Positions 41,220 to 50,695 of a DNA stretch of 51,606 nt are shown here, in pieces (positions within the stretch are counted from its first letter, which is position 1; each line of letters opens with the position of its first letter). This DNA comes from Gammaproteobacteria bacterium. Lineage in GTDB: Bacteria; Pseudomonadota; Gammaproteobacteria; Steroidobacterales; PWYM01. Made by a program: the position numbers and the translations under genes. The stretch lies in contig RECU01000057.1 in assembly GCA_007693855.1 (NCBI GenBank), positions 1-51,606 on the forward strand. The letters are read 5' to 3'. Under the pieces are notes generated by a model. It was not told the DNA's origin, did no database searches, and was given only the letters and a program-made list of their open reading frames with translations.

Positions 41220-43733
41220 TCAGAAGCGCGCGTTCAGACGCAGCCCGACAGTCCGCGGCTGCGGCAGGAACACCAGATAGCCCCTGCCGGGTGCGAACGC
41301 CGGAAAACCATCCGGGTTGCCCAGATCGACGGTGCGCTGAGCACTCTTGATCTTGTCATCGTCGAACAGGTTATCGATGTACGCGACCACCGAGAGATTG
41401 GCACTCTCCAGACCGACACGCAGATTCACCAGCGAGTAGGAAGGCAGGAAGGCCAGATTCGCCTCGTCAAGGAAGCGCTGCGACCGGTAGATACCCGAGA
41501 CCTGGGTGAACCAGTCGAGATCACTGCCGGCGATCTGCTGACGCCACTCGGCGGACACGTTCCAGGCATTGCGCGGACTCTTGCCAACCTTGTTACCCGA
41601 AAAGTCTCCGTCGATATTGCCCGCCTCGGCCTTGTTGAGCGCCGAGGAACCCGCCTCGCCCTGGATGTACTCCTTGAACTCGGCGTCCGTGTAGGCATAA
41701 GCCACCGACAACGCGAGATTATCGGTGGCCTGCCACAGCGCATCCAGCTCCAGACCGATCACCTCGACCTTACCGGCATTGGTGATACCGGGAATATCGG
41801 TGATGCTGCCTGCCGGCCGCTGCTGGACGCCGATCTGCTGATCCTTGTAGTCATTGAAATAGATCGAGCCATTCAAGCGTAACCGCCCCTCGAGCCAATC
41901 GGTCTTCGCGCCGATTTCGTAGGCCCACACGGTTTCCTCGTCGTAGAACTGCCCTTCCGGCGTAACGGCTTCGTTCGCGGCGATACCACCGGGCTTGAAG
42001 CCCTTGGCCACGGAGCCGTAGAACAGCATGTTTTCGTTGAGCCGGTAATCGGCAATGAAGCGCGGCGTGAACACCGTACTGCGCACTTCCGCTGACCAGG
42101 TGCAGTCATAGGCGACGTTGGGGTACTTCGCGCTGTCCGGTACATCACGGTCATCCGTTTCCGGCGGACAGAACGGCAGGGGGACCTGCTGCAGCAGACT
42201 CATCTGCTGGCGCGAGTAGGTGGGTGCCGTATAGTCGATGGTGTCACGCGACCAGCGCCCCTCGGCAGTGAGCCGCCACTGGTCATTCAATTGGTAACCG
42301 AGCGACAGAAACACCGAATAGTGATCGGTGTCCCGATGCTGGCGGCTGAATGCGCGGGCACCAGGGTTCGGGGTGGTGGCGATGCCGGTCGGCGACAGCG
42401 GCGGTGGCCCGGGGAACCGCAGGAAGGTGTTCGGGTTGCGCAGGTAGAACTGTGAACCATTCTCCAGCGTCACCCGCTCCCGGTAGTTGGCGCCGCCGAC
42501 GATCCAACGCAGTGCGCCGGCTTCACCGACATGGCGCAACTCATGAGAGTTGGTCTTGAACTCGTAGTTGAGGATATTGACGGCATTCAGGGACAGCGCC
42601 AGATTTTCCGTGAACGGGTAGTTCGTGTAGTCAGGGTCCGAGCGGTCGGTGTTTGTATTGCGCATGTAGCCGGTCAAGTACGTCAACGTACCTCCGGCAA
42701 TGTCGTAGTCGGCCTGAATGGTACCGAAACGCATGAATTGCGACAGGCCTGGGAAGGCCTCACCCGTAAGCGGATCTGGCGAGAGATCGATATCTGCCTC
42801 GGTGGCGCTGAGCTCGCCGATGAAGGTACCCCGCGTGCAGGTACCGACCACCGGTGGGGGGAACCCGGTGACATCCGGCGGGCACCCCTCCACCCCCGGC
42901 ACGGGCACACGATCGCGATGCGTGATCAGCGCCGTGGCCGGTTCACTGAAGTCCTCGTCGCTGTACTGATAGCGCGCATAAACAGTCAGTCGCTCGTTCG
43001 GGGTGAACAGCAGCGCCAGTGAGCCTGAGAGCGAGTCCTCGGTGCCGAGTCCGGCGCCGGTGTTCGGGTTGCTGTAATAGCCGCCGAACTCGGACTTGGA
43101 AATGCCCACGCGGAACGCCAGCTGTTCGTCGATCAGCGGGCCGGAAAAACCCGCATCCAGCGCCCACAGGCCGCCGCGGGCAGCCTCCAGGCCTGCGCGA
43201 CCCTCCCACTCGAACGTTGGACGTCGCGTGACATAGTTGATCGCACCGCCGAAGGCGTTACGGCCATAGAGGACGGTCTGCGGCCCCTTCACCAGCTCGA
43301 TGCGCTCTACATCCAGCAGACGCCCGCGCAGGGCGCTGCTGCCGCCGGCGGTCGCGAGGTTTTCGCTGGACGCATCCACGTAGTCGATCAGCACCGCCAC
43401 CGACGGCCGGCCCCGCTCGTTCTGCATGCCGCGAACGGCCGGACGGGTGTCGGAGGCAAAGGCGCCGACATCGAAAGTGAAGCCGGGAAGCAGCTGCCCG
43501 AGATCCGCGAGGCTGCTGATGCCTTCGCGCTGGATATCCTGGGCGCTCAGGGCGGTGATGGCGATCGGGATATCCTGAACACGTTCCTCGCTCTTGCGGG
43601 CGGTGACGACGATCTCCTCGATCAGGCGCGCCCCCGGCTCCTGCGCCAGCGCAGGCGCGGCAGCGGTGGTGGCGAGTGCCGCGGATACGGCCAGCGCCAG
43701 CTGGCGGCCCCTCAGTTTCGATTTAGCTTGCAT
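41220..43733 (-). CDS. TonB-dependent outer-membrane receptor
   Basis: The 837-residue protein has a signal peptide ending APALAQ, a TonB box (EEIVVTARKSEERVQD), a plug domain with VRGMQNERGRPSVAVLIDYV and VERIELVKGPQTVLYGRNAFGGAINYVT, and a long beta-barrel ending in aromatic F after RLNARF. This branch imports siderophores, sugars or aromatic/polycyclic compounds. The neighbouring Rieske oxygenase and MFS genes suggest an organic substrate. GGAG precedes the ATG. A near-match GGCC-N4-GGTC palindrome lies at 43845-43856 upstream. Confidence 0.92.
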   Translation of the reverse strand: MQAKSKLRGRQLALAVSAALATTAAAPALAQEPGARLIEEIVVTARKSEERVQDIPIAITALSAQDIQREGISSLADLGQLLPGFTFDVGAFASDTRPAVRGMQNERGRPSVAVLIDYVDASSENLATAGGSSALRGRLLDVERIELVKGPQTVLYGRNAFGGAINYVTRRPTFEWEGRAGLEAARGGLWALDAGFSGPLIDEQLAFRVGISKSEFGGYYSNPNTGAGLGTEDSLSGSLALLFTPNERLTVYARYQYSDEDFSEPATALITHRDRVPVPGVEGCPPDVTGFPPPVVGTCTRGTFIGELSATEADIDLSPDPLTGEAFPGLSQFMRFGTIQADYDIAGGTLTYLTGYMRNTNTDRSDPDYTNYPFTENLALSLNAVNILNYEFKTNSHELRHVGEAGALRWIVGGANYRERVTLENGSQFYLRNPNTFLRFPGPPPLSPTGIATTPNPGARAFSRQHRDTDHYSVFLSLGYQLNDQWRLTAEGRWSRDTIDYTAPTYSRQQMSLLQQVPLPFCPPETDDRDVPDSAKYPNVAYDCTWSAEVRSTVFTPRFIADYRLNENMLFYGSVAKGFKPGGIAANEAVTPEGQFYDEETVWAYEIGAKTDWLEGRLRLNGSIYFNDYKDQQIGVQQRPAGSITDIPGITNAGKVEVIGLELDALWQATDNLALSVAYAYTDAEFKEYIQGEAGSSALNKAEAGNIDGDFSGNKVGKSPRNAWNVSAEWRQQIAGSDLDWFTQVSGIYRSQRFLDEANLAFLPSYSLVNLRVGLESANLSVVAYIDNLFDDDKIKSAQRTVDLGNPDGFPAFAPGRGYLVFLPQPRTVGLRLNARF

Positions 43734-43791
43734 GACGAACTCCCCAGTGGTGTTGCGTTGTAGTCAGTGGTTTGCCAGTCGGCCACGGCCG

Positions 43792-43807
43792 CGGATCTTC
43801 TGATCCG
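43792..43807. other. Small hairpin CGGATC-TTCT-GATCCG
   Basis: A perfect 6-bp inverted repeat with a TTCT loop lies in the 180-nt gap between the MFS gene and the TonB receptor. It could end the MFS transcript. No T-run follows. Confidence 0.3.
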
Positions 43808-43913
43808 GACCGCTCTCGCCTCCATGTCGCCGCCGTCACCCGAAGGCCGTACGGTCCGCAATCCCTGCGTGTTTATTTCTCGTCAACACTCGTGCCGCCA
43901 CCCGCCGGCCCGC

Positions 43914-45101
43914 TCATACGGGCTGACTGATGTCGGCAAGATTCGCTCGCGTACCCAGCACGATCAGCCAGAGCGCCGGCAGACCGAGCAGGGCCCCGAG
44001 CACGAAAGGCGCACCGCTGCCCAGCTGGGTGAACAGCACCCCGGACATCGCCGGCCCGACGATCCGCCCGATACTGCCGGCCGCCTGGTAGGCGCCCATC
44101 ACCGAGCCGCGTTCGCCAGCGCCTGCGCGCAGCGACACCAGCGTGGTCACGCTCGGCGTGAACAAGCCAAAACCGGCGCCGATGAGCAACAGTGCCACCA
44201 GCACCGCCGCATGGGTCGCCGCCAGACCCAGAACCATCAGCCCCGCGCTGGTGGTCAGCACCCCGAACAGCGCGATGCGACGGGCGCCGAAACGTCGATC
44301 CAGCGGCCCGATCAGCGCCGCCTGGCAGATCACCGCCAGGATCCCCAGCACGAAGAAGGCCATGCCGACGGTCTGCGGTCCAAAATTGAACTCGTGGCTG
44401 GCCCAGATCGGAAAGATCGCCTGCATCATCGCGGTGGCGGCCGACATCAGCAGGCCCGCCGTCACCAGACTGCCTAGATCGATACGCGTCGACAGACCGC
44501 GGAAGGGCATTGGAATGCCGCCTGCACCGGTGCCGAGCGGCTTGCGCTGCTCCCGCGGCAGGCTCTCCTCGAGAAACCACCACGCGCCGAGGAATGCCAC
44601 CAGGCTGAGCACCGCGGCGACGATGGCCGGCAGCATGATCCGCCAGGACTCCGGATCGTTCCCGGCCAGCAGCCCGCCCAGCGCAGGCCCCACGGTAAAG
44701 CCCAGACCAAACGCCGCACCGATCAGCCCGAGACTGCGGGCGCGGTTCTGCTCGTCGCTGATGTCGGTGACGTAGGCAAAGGCCGCCGAGAGGTTGCCGG
44801 CCATCAACCCCCCAAGCGCACGGGCGACGAACAGCATCCACAAGGTATCGGCGATGGCCAGCAGCACATAGCCCAGCACCGCACCGAGCATGCTCAGCAT
44901 GAGAATCGGGCGGCGACCGTAGGCATCGCTCAGCCGTCCCCAGAACGGTGTCGAGATCAGCTGCGCGAGCGAATAGATCGCGATCGCCCAGGTGATCAGC
45001 ACCGGCGAGGCGCCGAGGCGCTCGCCGTAGAAGGGAAACAACGGAACAATCAGCCCGAAACCGAGCAGGTCGATGAAGACGATGAGCAGGAGAACTGGCA
45101 T
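43914..45101 (-). CDS. MFS drug-efflux type transporter (DHA1)
   Basis: The 395-residue, twelve-helix protein begins MPVLLLIVFIDLLGFGLIVP, the DHA1/tetracycline-efflux opening, with GRLSDAYGRRPIL between helices 2 and 3 and GAAFGLGFTVGPALGGLLA in helix 5 (the antiporter motif C). It lies 13 nt after another MFS gene and probably shares its transcript. Substrate unknown. Confidence 0.85.
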   Translation of the reverse strand: MPVLLLIVFIDLLGFGLIVPLFPFYGERLGASPVLITWAIAIYSLAQLISTPFWGRLSDAYGRRPILMLSMLGAVLGYVLLAIADTLWMLFVARALGGLMAGNLSAAFAYVTDISDEQNRARSLGLIGAAFGLGFTVGPALGGLLAGNDPESWRIMLPAIVAAVLSLVAFLGAWWFLEESLPREQRKPLGTGAGGIPMPFRGLSTRIDLGSLVTAGLLMSAATAMMQAIFPIWASHEFNFGPQTVGMAFFVLGILAVICQAALIGPLDRRFGARRIALFGVLTTSAGLMVLGLAATHAAVLVALLLIGAGFGLFTPSVTTLVSLRAGAGERGSVMGAYQAAGSIGRIVGPAMSGVLFTQLGSGAPFVLGALLGLPALWLIVLGTRANLADISQPV

Positions 45102-45114
45102 CCGGAGATCGCAC

Positions 45115-46419
45115 TCAGCCGCCCGTTTCCGCCGGTTGGGTCGCAGGGGGCACGCCCATCAGGCGCACCACCAGCGCCCAGCCTGCCAGCAGCAGGTTAC
45201 CCACCGCGACCAGGATGAACGGTGCGGCCGGGGTCCAGCTGTCGAACAGATTGCCGCCGACCACGGCCACGAACAGGATGCCGAGCGCGCCGAAGAAGCT
45301 GTACACCCCCAGCACTGAACCGCGGCGGGCCTCGGGCGCCTCCTGGCCGATCAGGGTCTGGCTGGCGAGAATCGCGCTCATCTGACCGATGCCGAGCAGG
45401 ATCGCCAACGGAATGGCCGCTGCACCGATCGGGTTGCTGGTGGTCGCCATCAGCCCATAGCCGACAGTGGCCAGCAACATCGCGATGATGGTCAGCGTGA
45501 CCCGATCGAGGCGGTCAGCGAGCGTCCCGAAGATGGGCGCCCAGACGAGCGCGGCCGTCTGCACCACTGCGAACAGGATGCCGGCCCGGGCGGTGGCCTC
45601 GGCCGGCGTGGCGCCCTGGGCGATCCCCACCTGCACGGCCCACAGCAGCAGGAATGTCCCCACCACGGCCAGGTCACCGCGCGAGACGAAGGCCGTACCG
45701 TAAGCCAGGCTGATGCGCGCGTTCTTCGCGGCCGCCATGCCCTGGGTGAGCAGTGACACCAGGCTGTCGCTGCTCTTGGCCGCCTCCGGCACCCCGCCCC
45801 GCAAGCCGCGAAGCACCACGGCCCCGACAATGGCAATGCCCGCCACCACCAGCAGCGAGTACTGGCCGGCCGTCTGCGGATCATCGGTGATCGCAGAAAA
45901 CCACGCCGGCAGGCGCGTGAGCACGATGGCGAAGATCAGCACGCCAACGCCATTGAGCATGTAGGCGACGGCGACGAACTTGCCCCGCGACTGCTCCTGC
46001 GGGTAGTCGGCCAGCACGGTGGCGAGCATGGCCGTGACGGCCGCGGCACCGATGGCGAATACGATGCGGGCGCCGATCAGCTCGTTGACCGTGTTGGCAT
46101 AGGGGTACAGGCCGTAGCCCAGGCCGATCAGAAAGAAGCCGCCCATGTAGACGGCGCGACGCCCGATCCGGTCGGACAGGGCGCCGAGCGGCCCGACCAG
46201 CAGCAGGATCACCAGTTCCTGCCACAGCAGCAGCTGACCGCTGACACGGCCGTGCACAGACTCCGGCAGCCCGAGGTGCTCGGTCAGGATATAGGGCTGG
46301 ATGGTGTTGATGAAGGTGAACAGGCCGATGCTGAGCAGCGCGGCGAAAAAGAACACCAGTGCATTGCCCCGGCTGACCCCGGGGGAGAGATGGAATGGTC
46401 CGAGTTTCTGCGTCTGCAT
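45115..46419 (-). CDS. MFS transporter
   Basis: The 434-residue, twelve-helix protein has GPLGALSDRIGRRAVYMGG between helices 2 and 3 and a charged central loop (AAKSSDSLVSLLTQGMAAAKN). It lies between the Rieske oxygenase (27 nt) and a DHA1 transporter (13 nt), all on the minus strand. Together these look like a catabolic transport unit; import or export of the oxygenase substrate is inference. Confidence 0.8.
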   Translation of the reverse strand: MQTQKLGPFHLSPGVSRGNALVFFFAALLSIGLFTFINTIQPYILTEHLGLPESVHGRVSGQLLLWQELVILLLVGPLGALSDRIGRRAVYMGGFFLIGLGYGLYPYANTVNELIGARIVFAIGAAAVTAMLATVLADYPQEQSRGKFVAVAYMLNGVGVLIFAIVLTRLPAWFSAITDDPQTAGQYSLLVVAGIAIVGAVVLRGLRGGVPEAAKSSDSLVSLLTQGMAAAKNARISLAYGTAFVSRGDLAVVGTFLLLWAVQVGIAQGATPAEATARAGILFAVVQTAALVWAPIFGTLADRLDRVTLTIIAMLLATVGYGLMATTSNPIGAAAIPLAILLGIGQMSAILASQTLIGQEAPEARRGSVLGVYSFFGALGILFVAVVGGNLFDSWTPAAPFILVAVGNLLLAGWALVVRLMGVPPATQPAETGG

Positions 46420-46446
46420 GACTGCGCCCCCTGCACATCGCCGGCG

Positions 46447-47607
46447 TCAGCCGGCGAGTTCCTCGGCCGCATCGGCCGCATCGTCCTGCCCCGATCGCGT
46501 CGCGCGCGCCTGCCGCGCCTTGAGCGGGACATTGTCGAGCACCCAGGGGCGATGCTCATGGCGCATCGGACAGGGCAGGGTCGCGGCCCGCTTGCCGGTG
46601 AACTCGGCGGCCAGTCGATCGCTGTCGATGAGCCAGCCGCGCGCCTCGAGCTTGCGCACCATGCGCCGGAATTCCATCTGCAGCTGATCCGAGCGCACGG
46701 TCACCTCCTCGAGGAAGTTCTCAGGCACGTGAATCGGCCGGATGTTCTCGATGATGTGGGCGTCCTGCTCGAAAATCTTGATGTTCCGCTTGACGGTGTT
46801 CTTGTCGAACATCGGCAGACGCAGGAAATTACGCCCCATCATCCACCAGCTGCGCGTGTTGTTCTCGTCGACAGGGGTATGGGCGTTGTAGATCCAGATG
46901 GCCATCTTCGGCGTGATATCCAGCCGCAGGCCGACGATCGGACCGCACATGTGGAAGAACGGCTTGGTGGCGACCGGCGGACGGTCCGGGGTCGTCAGGG
47001 CCCAGACACCACGCGGCTTCGGCGGATGCATGATGATCTCGCCCTTGGCGCCCCACTCGTGGACATCGATCGAGAAATCCATGACTTCGGGGCGATCCGG
47101 GTCACCGAAGGCGGTGCCGTGCACGAACGGGGCATGCGAGGCATCCAGGCCGTTTTCCACGACCCGCTCCCAGTTCATCTTGAAATCCCAGACGCCATGC
47201 ACGAACCGCCAGCCGTCGTTGTCGACATCCGGCAGTTCCGGGAGCGGCGGGCGCTCGGCTTCGGGCAGGTCGCCGAGAAACACCCAGACCCAGCCGTAAC
47301 GCTCGGTGACGGGGTAGCTGTCCACGCGGGCCCGACCGGGGACCTTCATGTCGGGATGCGCGGGAATGCGCGTGCAGCGCCCATCGCCGCCGTAGCGCCA
47401 ACCATGGAACGGACACTCGACCGTGCCATCGACCACGCGCCCCTGCGAGAGCGAGGCACCACGGTGGACGCAGATGTCGCTGAGGCAGGCCACCTCGCCG
47501 GCCTCGTTACGGAACAGTACAAGGTCCTGGCCGAGCAGCCTGACGAAAACAGGCTTGTCGGTGACGTTGCGCGACTGCTGCGCGACATACCAGAGGTTCA
47601 CCAGCAT
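46447..47607 (-). CDS. Rieske non-haem iron oxygenase, large subunit
   Basis: The 386-residue enzyme has an N-terminal Rieske [2Fe-2S] domain with CVHRGASLSQG and CPFHGWRYGG (CxH-x17-CxxH) and a C-terminal catalytic domain with NGLDASHAPFVH, which supplies the two iron-binding His residues. The architecture fits the phenoxybenzoate/vanillate-type or KshA-like monooxygenases. No reductase gene is adjacent. It ends 27 nt before an MFS gene and starts 174 nt from the TetR gene, with a GACC-N4-GGTC palindrome between. Confidence 0.9.
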   Translation of the reverse strand: MLVNLWYVAQQSRNVTDKPVFVRLLGQDLVLFRNEAGEVACLSDICVHRGASLSQGRVVDGTVECPFHGWRYGGDGRCTRIPAHPDMKVPGRARVDSYPVTERYGWVWVFLGDLPEAERPPLPELPDVDNDGWRFVHGVWDFKMNWERVVENGLDASHAPFVHGTAFGDPDRPEVMDFSIDVHEWGAKGEIIMHPPKPRGVWALTTPDRPPVATKPFFHMCGPIVGLRLDITPKMAIWIYNAHTPVDENNTRSWWMMGRNFLRLPMFDKNTVKRNIKIFEQDAHIIENIRPIHVPENFLEEVTVRSDQLQMEFRRMVRKLEARGWLIDSDRLAAEFTGKRAATLPCPMRHEHRPWVLDNVPLKARQARATRSGQDDAADAAEELAG

Positions 47608-47751
47608 CGATCTCTCCTGGGTCTATGAGGTGACGCGGCCAGCACCATTCGCCATGAGGGACTCGGCTAGGGGGCTGACGAAGACGGCGTTGGCCGCGTC
47701 GTTGACCTTATCCCGGGACGTCTCCGGGGCCTGTCTGCACACTATCAAAAT

Positions 47752-47763
47752 GACCGGTCGGTC
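47752..47763. promoter_or_regulatory. GACC-N4-GGTC palindrome upstream of the Rieske gene
   Basis: GACC-GGTC-GGTC lies 145 nt before the oxygenase start, just after the TetR gene's 3' end. It matches the sites at 1633, 48611 and 50619. Confidence 0.45.
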
Positions 47764-47780
47764 CAATACTCTGCACTCAC

Positions 47781-48572
47781 TCAATCCGCAGAGTGGCCAC
47801 GCGGCGTCTTTCGCTTACCCGCCTGCCGAGGCCGGCTCTGGCGCATCCAGCGCCGTGCCCGGTCACCCCTGCGGCGCCCACCCTCGGCCTCGCCAGCCAT
47901 GACACGCTCGACAATCAGCTCGATCATCTCGTTGATGTCCTGCCAGTCCTCGTCCTGGTCGAGCGCATACCAGAAATACCGGGGCGCACTGTGCGCCCGC
48001 AGGGCGAGGTAGGTGACGGCTGCATTGAGGATCACCAGCAAGGCAACCGTGCCCTCGCGGCTGTATTCATCCGGCCGGGTAAAGTACTTGCGCAGGTCCT
48101 TGCCGAAGCCGGTGCGCACCTCTTCCAGGGCCTCGGTCAGCTGGTTGGGGCGTAACAGTTCGTTGGCCAGAATCTCCAGGGTACGGGGCCGACGGCGCAG
48201 CGCGGCCGCATAGGCGGCATAGTTGTGCGAAATCTGCTCCGCCGTGGACATGCGCGCATAGGCGTCGAGATCGGCGCCAGCGAGCTCGCCTTCGCCCGGC
48301 ATGAAGTCGCTCTGCTCGCCCCAGGCCCGCGCGAGACCCTGGAGCCCGCCGAAATACTTGTAGAGCAGGTTCTTGCCGACCCCGGATTCCTTGATCACGG
48401 CGTTGACTCCAAGGCCCTGCACCCCATCGCGATGCAGCACCTTGTCAAAGGCACGGATCAGCGCCTGCTCCTTGGCCTCCGGATCGCGCGTCCAGCTGCG
48501 ACGGCGGGGCGTACCCCGGGCGTCCTTGCGCGCTGTCACCCGGCGTGCCGGGCTGGCCGTTTGCCGTGCCAT
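47781..48572 (-). CDS. TetR-family transcriptional regulator
   Basis: The 263-residue regulator has a basic N-terminal tail (1-28), a TetR DNA-binding domain (about 33-80: ALIRAFDKVLHRDGVQGLGV and ESGVGKNLLYKYFGG) and a ligand domain with RRRPRTLEILANELL. A C-terminal basic tail of about 35 residues is unusual. A GACC-GTTT-GGTC palindrome lies 39 nt upstream, suggesting autoregulation. It is closely related to the regulator at 50696. Confidence 0.85.
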   Translation of the reverse strand: MARQTASPARRVTARKDARGTPRRRSWTRDPEAKEQALIRAFDKVLHRDGVQGLGVNAVIKESGVGKNLLYKYFGGLQGLARAWGEQSDFMPGEGELAGADLDAYARMSTAEQISHNYAAYAAALRRRPRTLEILANELLRPNQLTEALEEVRTGFGKDLRKYFTRPDEYSREGTVALLVILNAAVTYLALRAHSAPRYFWYALDQDEDWQDINEMIELIVERVMAGEAEGGRRRGDRARRWMRQSRPRQAGKRKTPRGHSAD

Positions 48573-48610
48573 GACTCCTCCCCCAGACTGGATGTCAGCA
48601 TAGCATTTTG

Positions 48611-48622
48611 GACCGTTTGGTC
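48611..48622. promoter_or_regulatory. GACC-N4-GGTC palindrome upstream of the TetR gene
   Basis: GACC-GTTT-GGTC is placed 39 nt upstream of the start at 48572, in an AT-rich stretch. It is the expected place for an autoregulatory operator. Confidence 0.5.
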
Positions 48623-48668
48623 AATTTTTTTTCGTCGCCAGTTGAAGCGCCTCGAGCACCAACGCGGA

Positions 48669-49190
48669 TCAACGAAACAGAATATTGCCCGGGTAGCGCT
48701 GGGCCAGCCGCCGATCGAGGCCCATCCAGCGCCCGGAGGGCGTGAGGATGAACATCAGGGCGATGGCACCGAGCACGATCAGCGAGGCATCGTAAAACCC
48801 GCCGATCGCGAACATGATGATGAAGAACAGTGCCGCAGCACCCGCCCAACGCGTGCACAGGCCCAGCAACAGGCCGACGCCGGCGGCAAGTTCACCCCAG
48901 GCGATCAGCCAGGAGATCGGCACGTAAAACGGCACGGCAAACGCCTCGATGAACGTGACTGCAAACGACCCGGGATCGAGCTCGGGCACCCGCTGCTCCA
49001 GCGTGACCTTGAGCCTGTCGGTGAACAGATAGCCACCGCGAAACTTGTTGATCGAGGCAAACAGATAGAACAGGCCGAACACCCAGCGGTTGAACAGCAC
49101 GAACACCCGTCCGAGCGAGCGGAACGGCTGGGTACGGAAGTTGTTCCAGCGAAAAGGATCGACATCCTGGAGCGGGGCAAGGGTACTCAT
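48669..49190 (-). CDS. DoxX-family membrane protein
   Basis: The 173-residue protein has four predicted helices with the DoxX pattern: WVFGLFYLFASINKFRGG in helix 1 and WLIAWGELAAGVGLLLGL in helix 3. DoxX proteins occur as subunits or partners of membrane oxidoreductases. The start overlaps the stop of the exported protein at 49187 (4 nt), so the two are coupled. Confidence 0.75.
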   Translation of the reverse strand: MSTLAPLQDVDPFRWNNFRTQPFRSLGRVFVLFNRWVFGLFYLFASINKFRGGYLFTDRLKVTLEQRVPELDPGSFAVTFIEAFAVPFYVPISWLIAWGELAAGVGLLLGLCTRWAGAAALFFIIMFAIGGFYDASLIVLGAIALMFILTPSGRWMGLDRRLAQRYPGNILFR

Positions 49191-49708
49191 GGCGTGTCAC
49201 TCGATGAAGCTGATAGAAGATCACGACCGGCCACGGCGACGCACTGGCCAATCCGTCGGCCATCCTGGTCGTGCCAGGCACCGTCGCCGCGGTCGATCCA
49301 GGCGCCGGGATAGTCAATGCGGTTGCTGCCGAGATCGAGCACCGCCCGTTCCTCGGCCACTGGCGCCCAGCCGCCGTCGGCGTCCGGGTGATAGAGGGTC
49401 ACCGTGCGGGTTTCAGGCCGGACCGGCGCGAACAGATGTCGCAGCCAAGACCAGATGGTGCCGATCTGCTGCCAGAAATTCAGGCTCTGCACATGCAGTA
49501 GCACGGCATGGACGTCACCCCCGCCCGCATCGGGCTCGCACAGGGCAAAGCCCTCACACGTGGTGCACAGCTCACCATAGGGTGAACTGAGCAGAGGGCG
49601 TTCTTCGGCGCGCAATTCAGAGGACATCATCAGGACAGCCAGACCCAGCAGCGCGGCCAGACGCGACCAGAGACTGCGCACGGGACTCGACAGGGCAAGC
49701 GCGGTCAT
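49187..49708 (-). CDS. Exported protein with CTTC motif, unknown
   Basis: The 173-residue protein has a signal peptide (to about residue 34, ELRAEE) and a mature part with GELCTTCEGFALCEP, a CxxC motif near the N-terminus. Later segments such as VTLYHPDADGGWAPVAEE are hydrophilic. It is cotranscribed with DoxX and follows the SDR by 4 nt. The CxxC could bind metal or act in redox chemistry. Confidence 0.6.
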   Translation of the reverse strand: MTALALSSPVRSLWSRLAALLGLAVLMMSSELRAEERPLLSSPYGELCTTCEGFALCEPDAGGGDVHAVLLHVQSLNFWQQIGTIWSWLRHLFAPVRPETRTVTLYHPDADGGWAPVAEERAVLDLGSNRIDYPGAWIDRGDGAWHDQDGRRIGQCVAVAGRDLLSASSSDTP

Positions 49709-49712
49709 GAGT

Positions 49713-50543
49713 TCAACTCTCCTCCAGGCGAGCCTGTGGCTCGAAAGGGCTGGGCCTGCGTCGACGCAGCACTCCGGCGGCCAGAAACCGCCGGATCGCC
49801 TTGCCGCGGGTCAGCCAGTTGATCCGGGCACCATGGGTTCGGTTCGCCAGCACCTGGTCCACCAGCCACGGCGCCACGGTCTCGACGCGGTCACCGAGAA
49901 TCTCGTACATCCGCAGCGAGCGCTGCCACTGCGCCTCGCTGACGTGTTCGCGCTCACCGGTGATCATCTCGGTGATCACGATGCCGGGGAACAGGGTCCC
50001 GGTGTAGATCGGGCCATCGGCGAATTCCTCGGCCAGACTGCGGGCGAAATAGCGAATGGCCGCCTTGGTCGTGCCGTAGACCGAGAAGCCTGGCGTGACC
50101 ATGCCGTCGCTGCCGAAGCCCTCGAAATTGAACACCTGACCACCCTCAGGCTGCTGACGCATGCCGGCGATTGCGACCCGGGTGGCGGCCATCGCGCCCA
50201 CCACATTGGTACGCACCACCGACTCGATGGTCTCCAGCGACTGTTCCGCGAAGGGCTGGCGCGGCGACATCAGCGCCGCGTTATTGATCCAGTAATCCAC
50301 CCGACCGAAGCGCTCGACCGCGGCGTCCCACAATCCCTGCAGGGCCGCCGGGTCAGCCGAATCACAGGCCACGCCAAGCACCCGCGCAGGCTGCTCGGCA
50401 TACGGCGGCGCGGCGAGCGCCTGCGCCACGCTGGCGTCGCTGCGCCCGGTGAATACGAGACGGCAATCGCGCGCGAGAAAGGCCTCCGCCATGCCGCGAC
50501 CGATCCCCCGCGTTCCACCCGTCAAGACGACGACTTTGCCCAT
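49713..50543 (-). CDS. Short-chain dehydrogenase/reductase
   Basis: The 276-residue SDR has the cofactor motif VVLTGGTRGIGRGM (TGxxxGIG), NNAALM at the end of strand 4, and the catalytic YGTTK (YxxxK) near residue 156. The segment GTLFPGIVITEMI follows. The C-terminal ~45 residues (WLVDQVLANRTHGARINWL, then TRGKAIRRFLAAG) remind me of NYC1/NOL-type SDRs that reduce chlorophyll b in plants, but a general alcohol or steroid dehydrogenase is equally likely. A GACC-N4-GGTC palindrome lies 76 nt upstream. Confidence 0.8.
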   Translation of the reverse strand: MGKVVVLTGGTRGIGRGMAEAFLARDCRLVFTGRSDASVAQALAAPPYAEQPARVLGVACDSADPAALQGLWDAAVERFGRVDYWINNAALMSPRQPFAEQSLETIESVVRTNVVGAMAATRVAIAGMRQQPEGGQVFNFEGFGSDGMVTPGFSVYGTTKAAIRYFARSLAEEFADGPIYTGTLFPGIVITEMITGEREHVSEAQWQRSLRMYEILGDRVETVAPWLVDQVLANRTHGARINWLTRGKAIRRFLAAGVLRRRRPSPFEPQARLEES

Positions 50544-50617
50544 CTTCCTGCACCCACTCCGCGATCGACCGGATCCCCTGACGCATACGCCAGGCTGAGG
50601 CTGAAGCTAGCAGTACC

Positions 50618-50631
50618 TGACCGTTAGGTCA
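50618..50631. promoter_or_regulatory. TGACC-N4-GGTCA palindrome upstream of the SDR
   Basis: TGACC-GTTA-GGTCA is the most complete of the four sites, lying between the TetR gene at 50696 and the SDR start at 50543. Confidence 0.55.
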
Positions 50632-50695
50632 ATTACTATCTGCGCGACGGAATCACCAATCCGCCAGGCAGTCAGGACAGCGCTCGGGAACGCGC

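Noticed and set aside
43873-45114. 413-codon minus-strand frame over the DHA1 transporter
   Set aside because: It is out of frame with the transporter, which alone shows membrane helices and MFS motifs.
46252-47628. 458-codon plus-strand open frame
   Set aside because: It is opposite the Rieske oxygenase, whose iron and [2Fe-2S] motifs identify the true frame.
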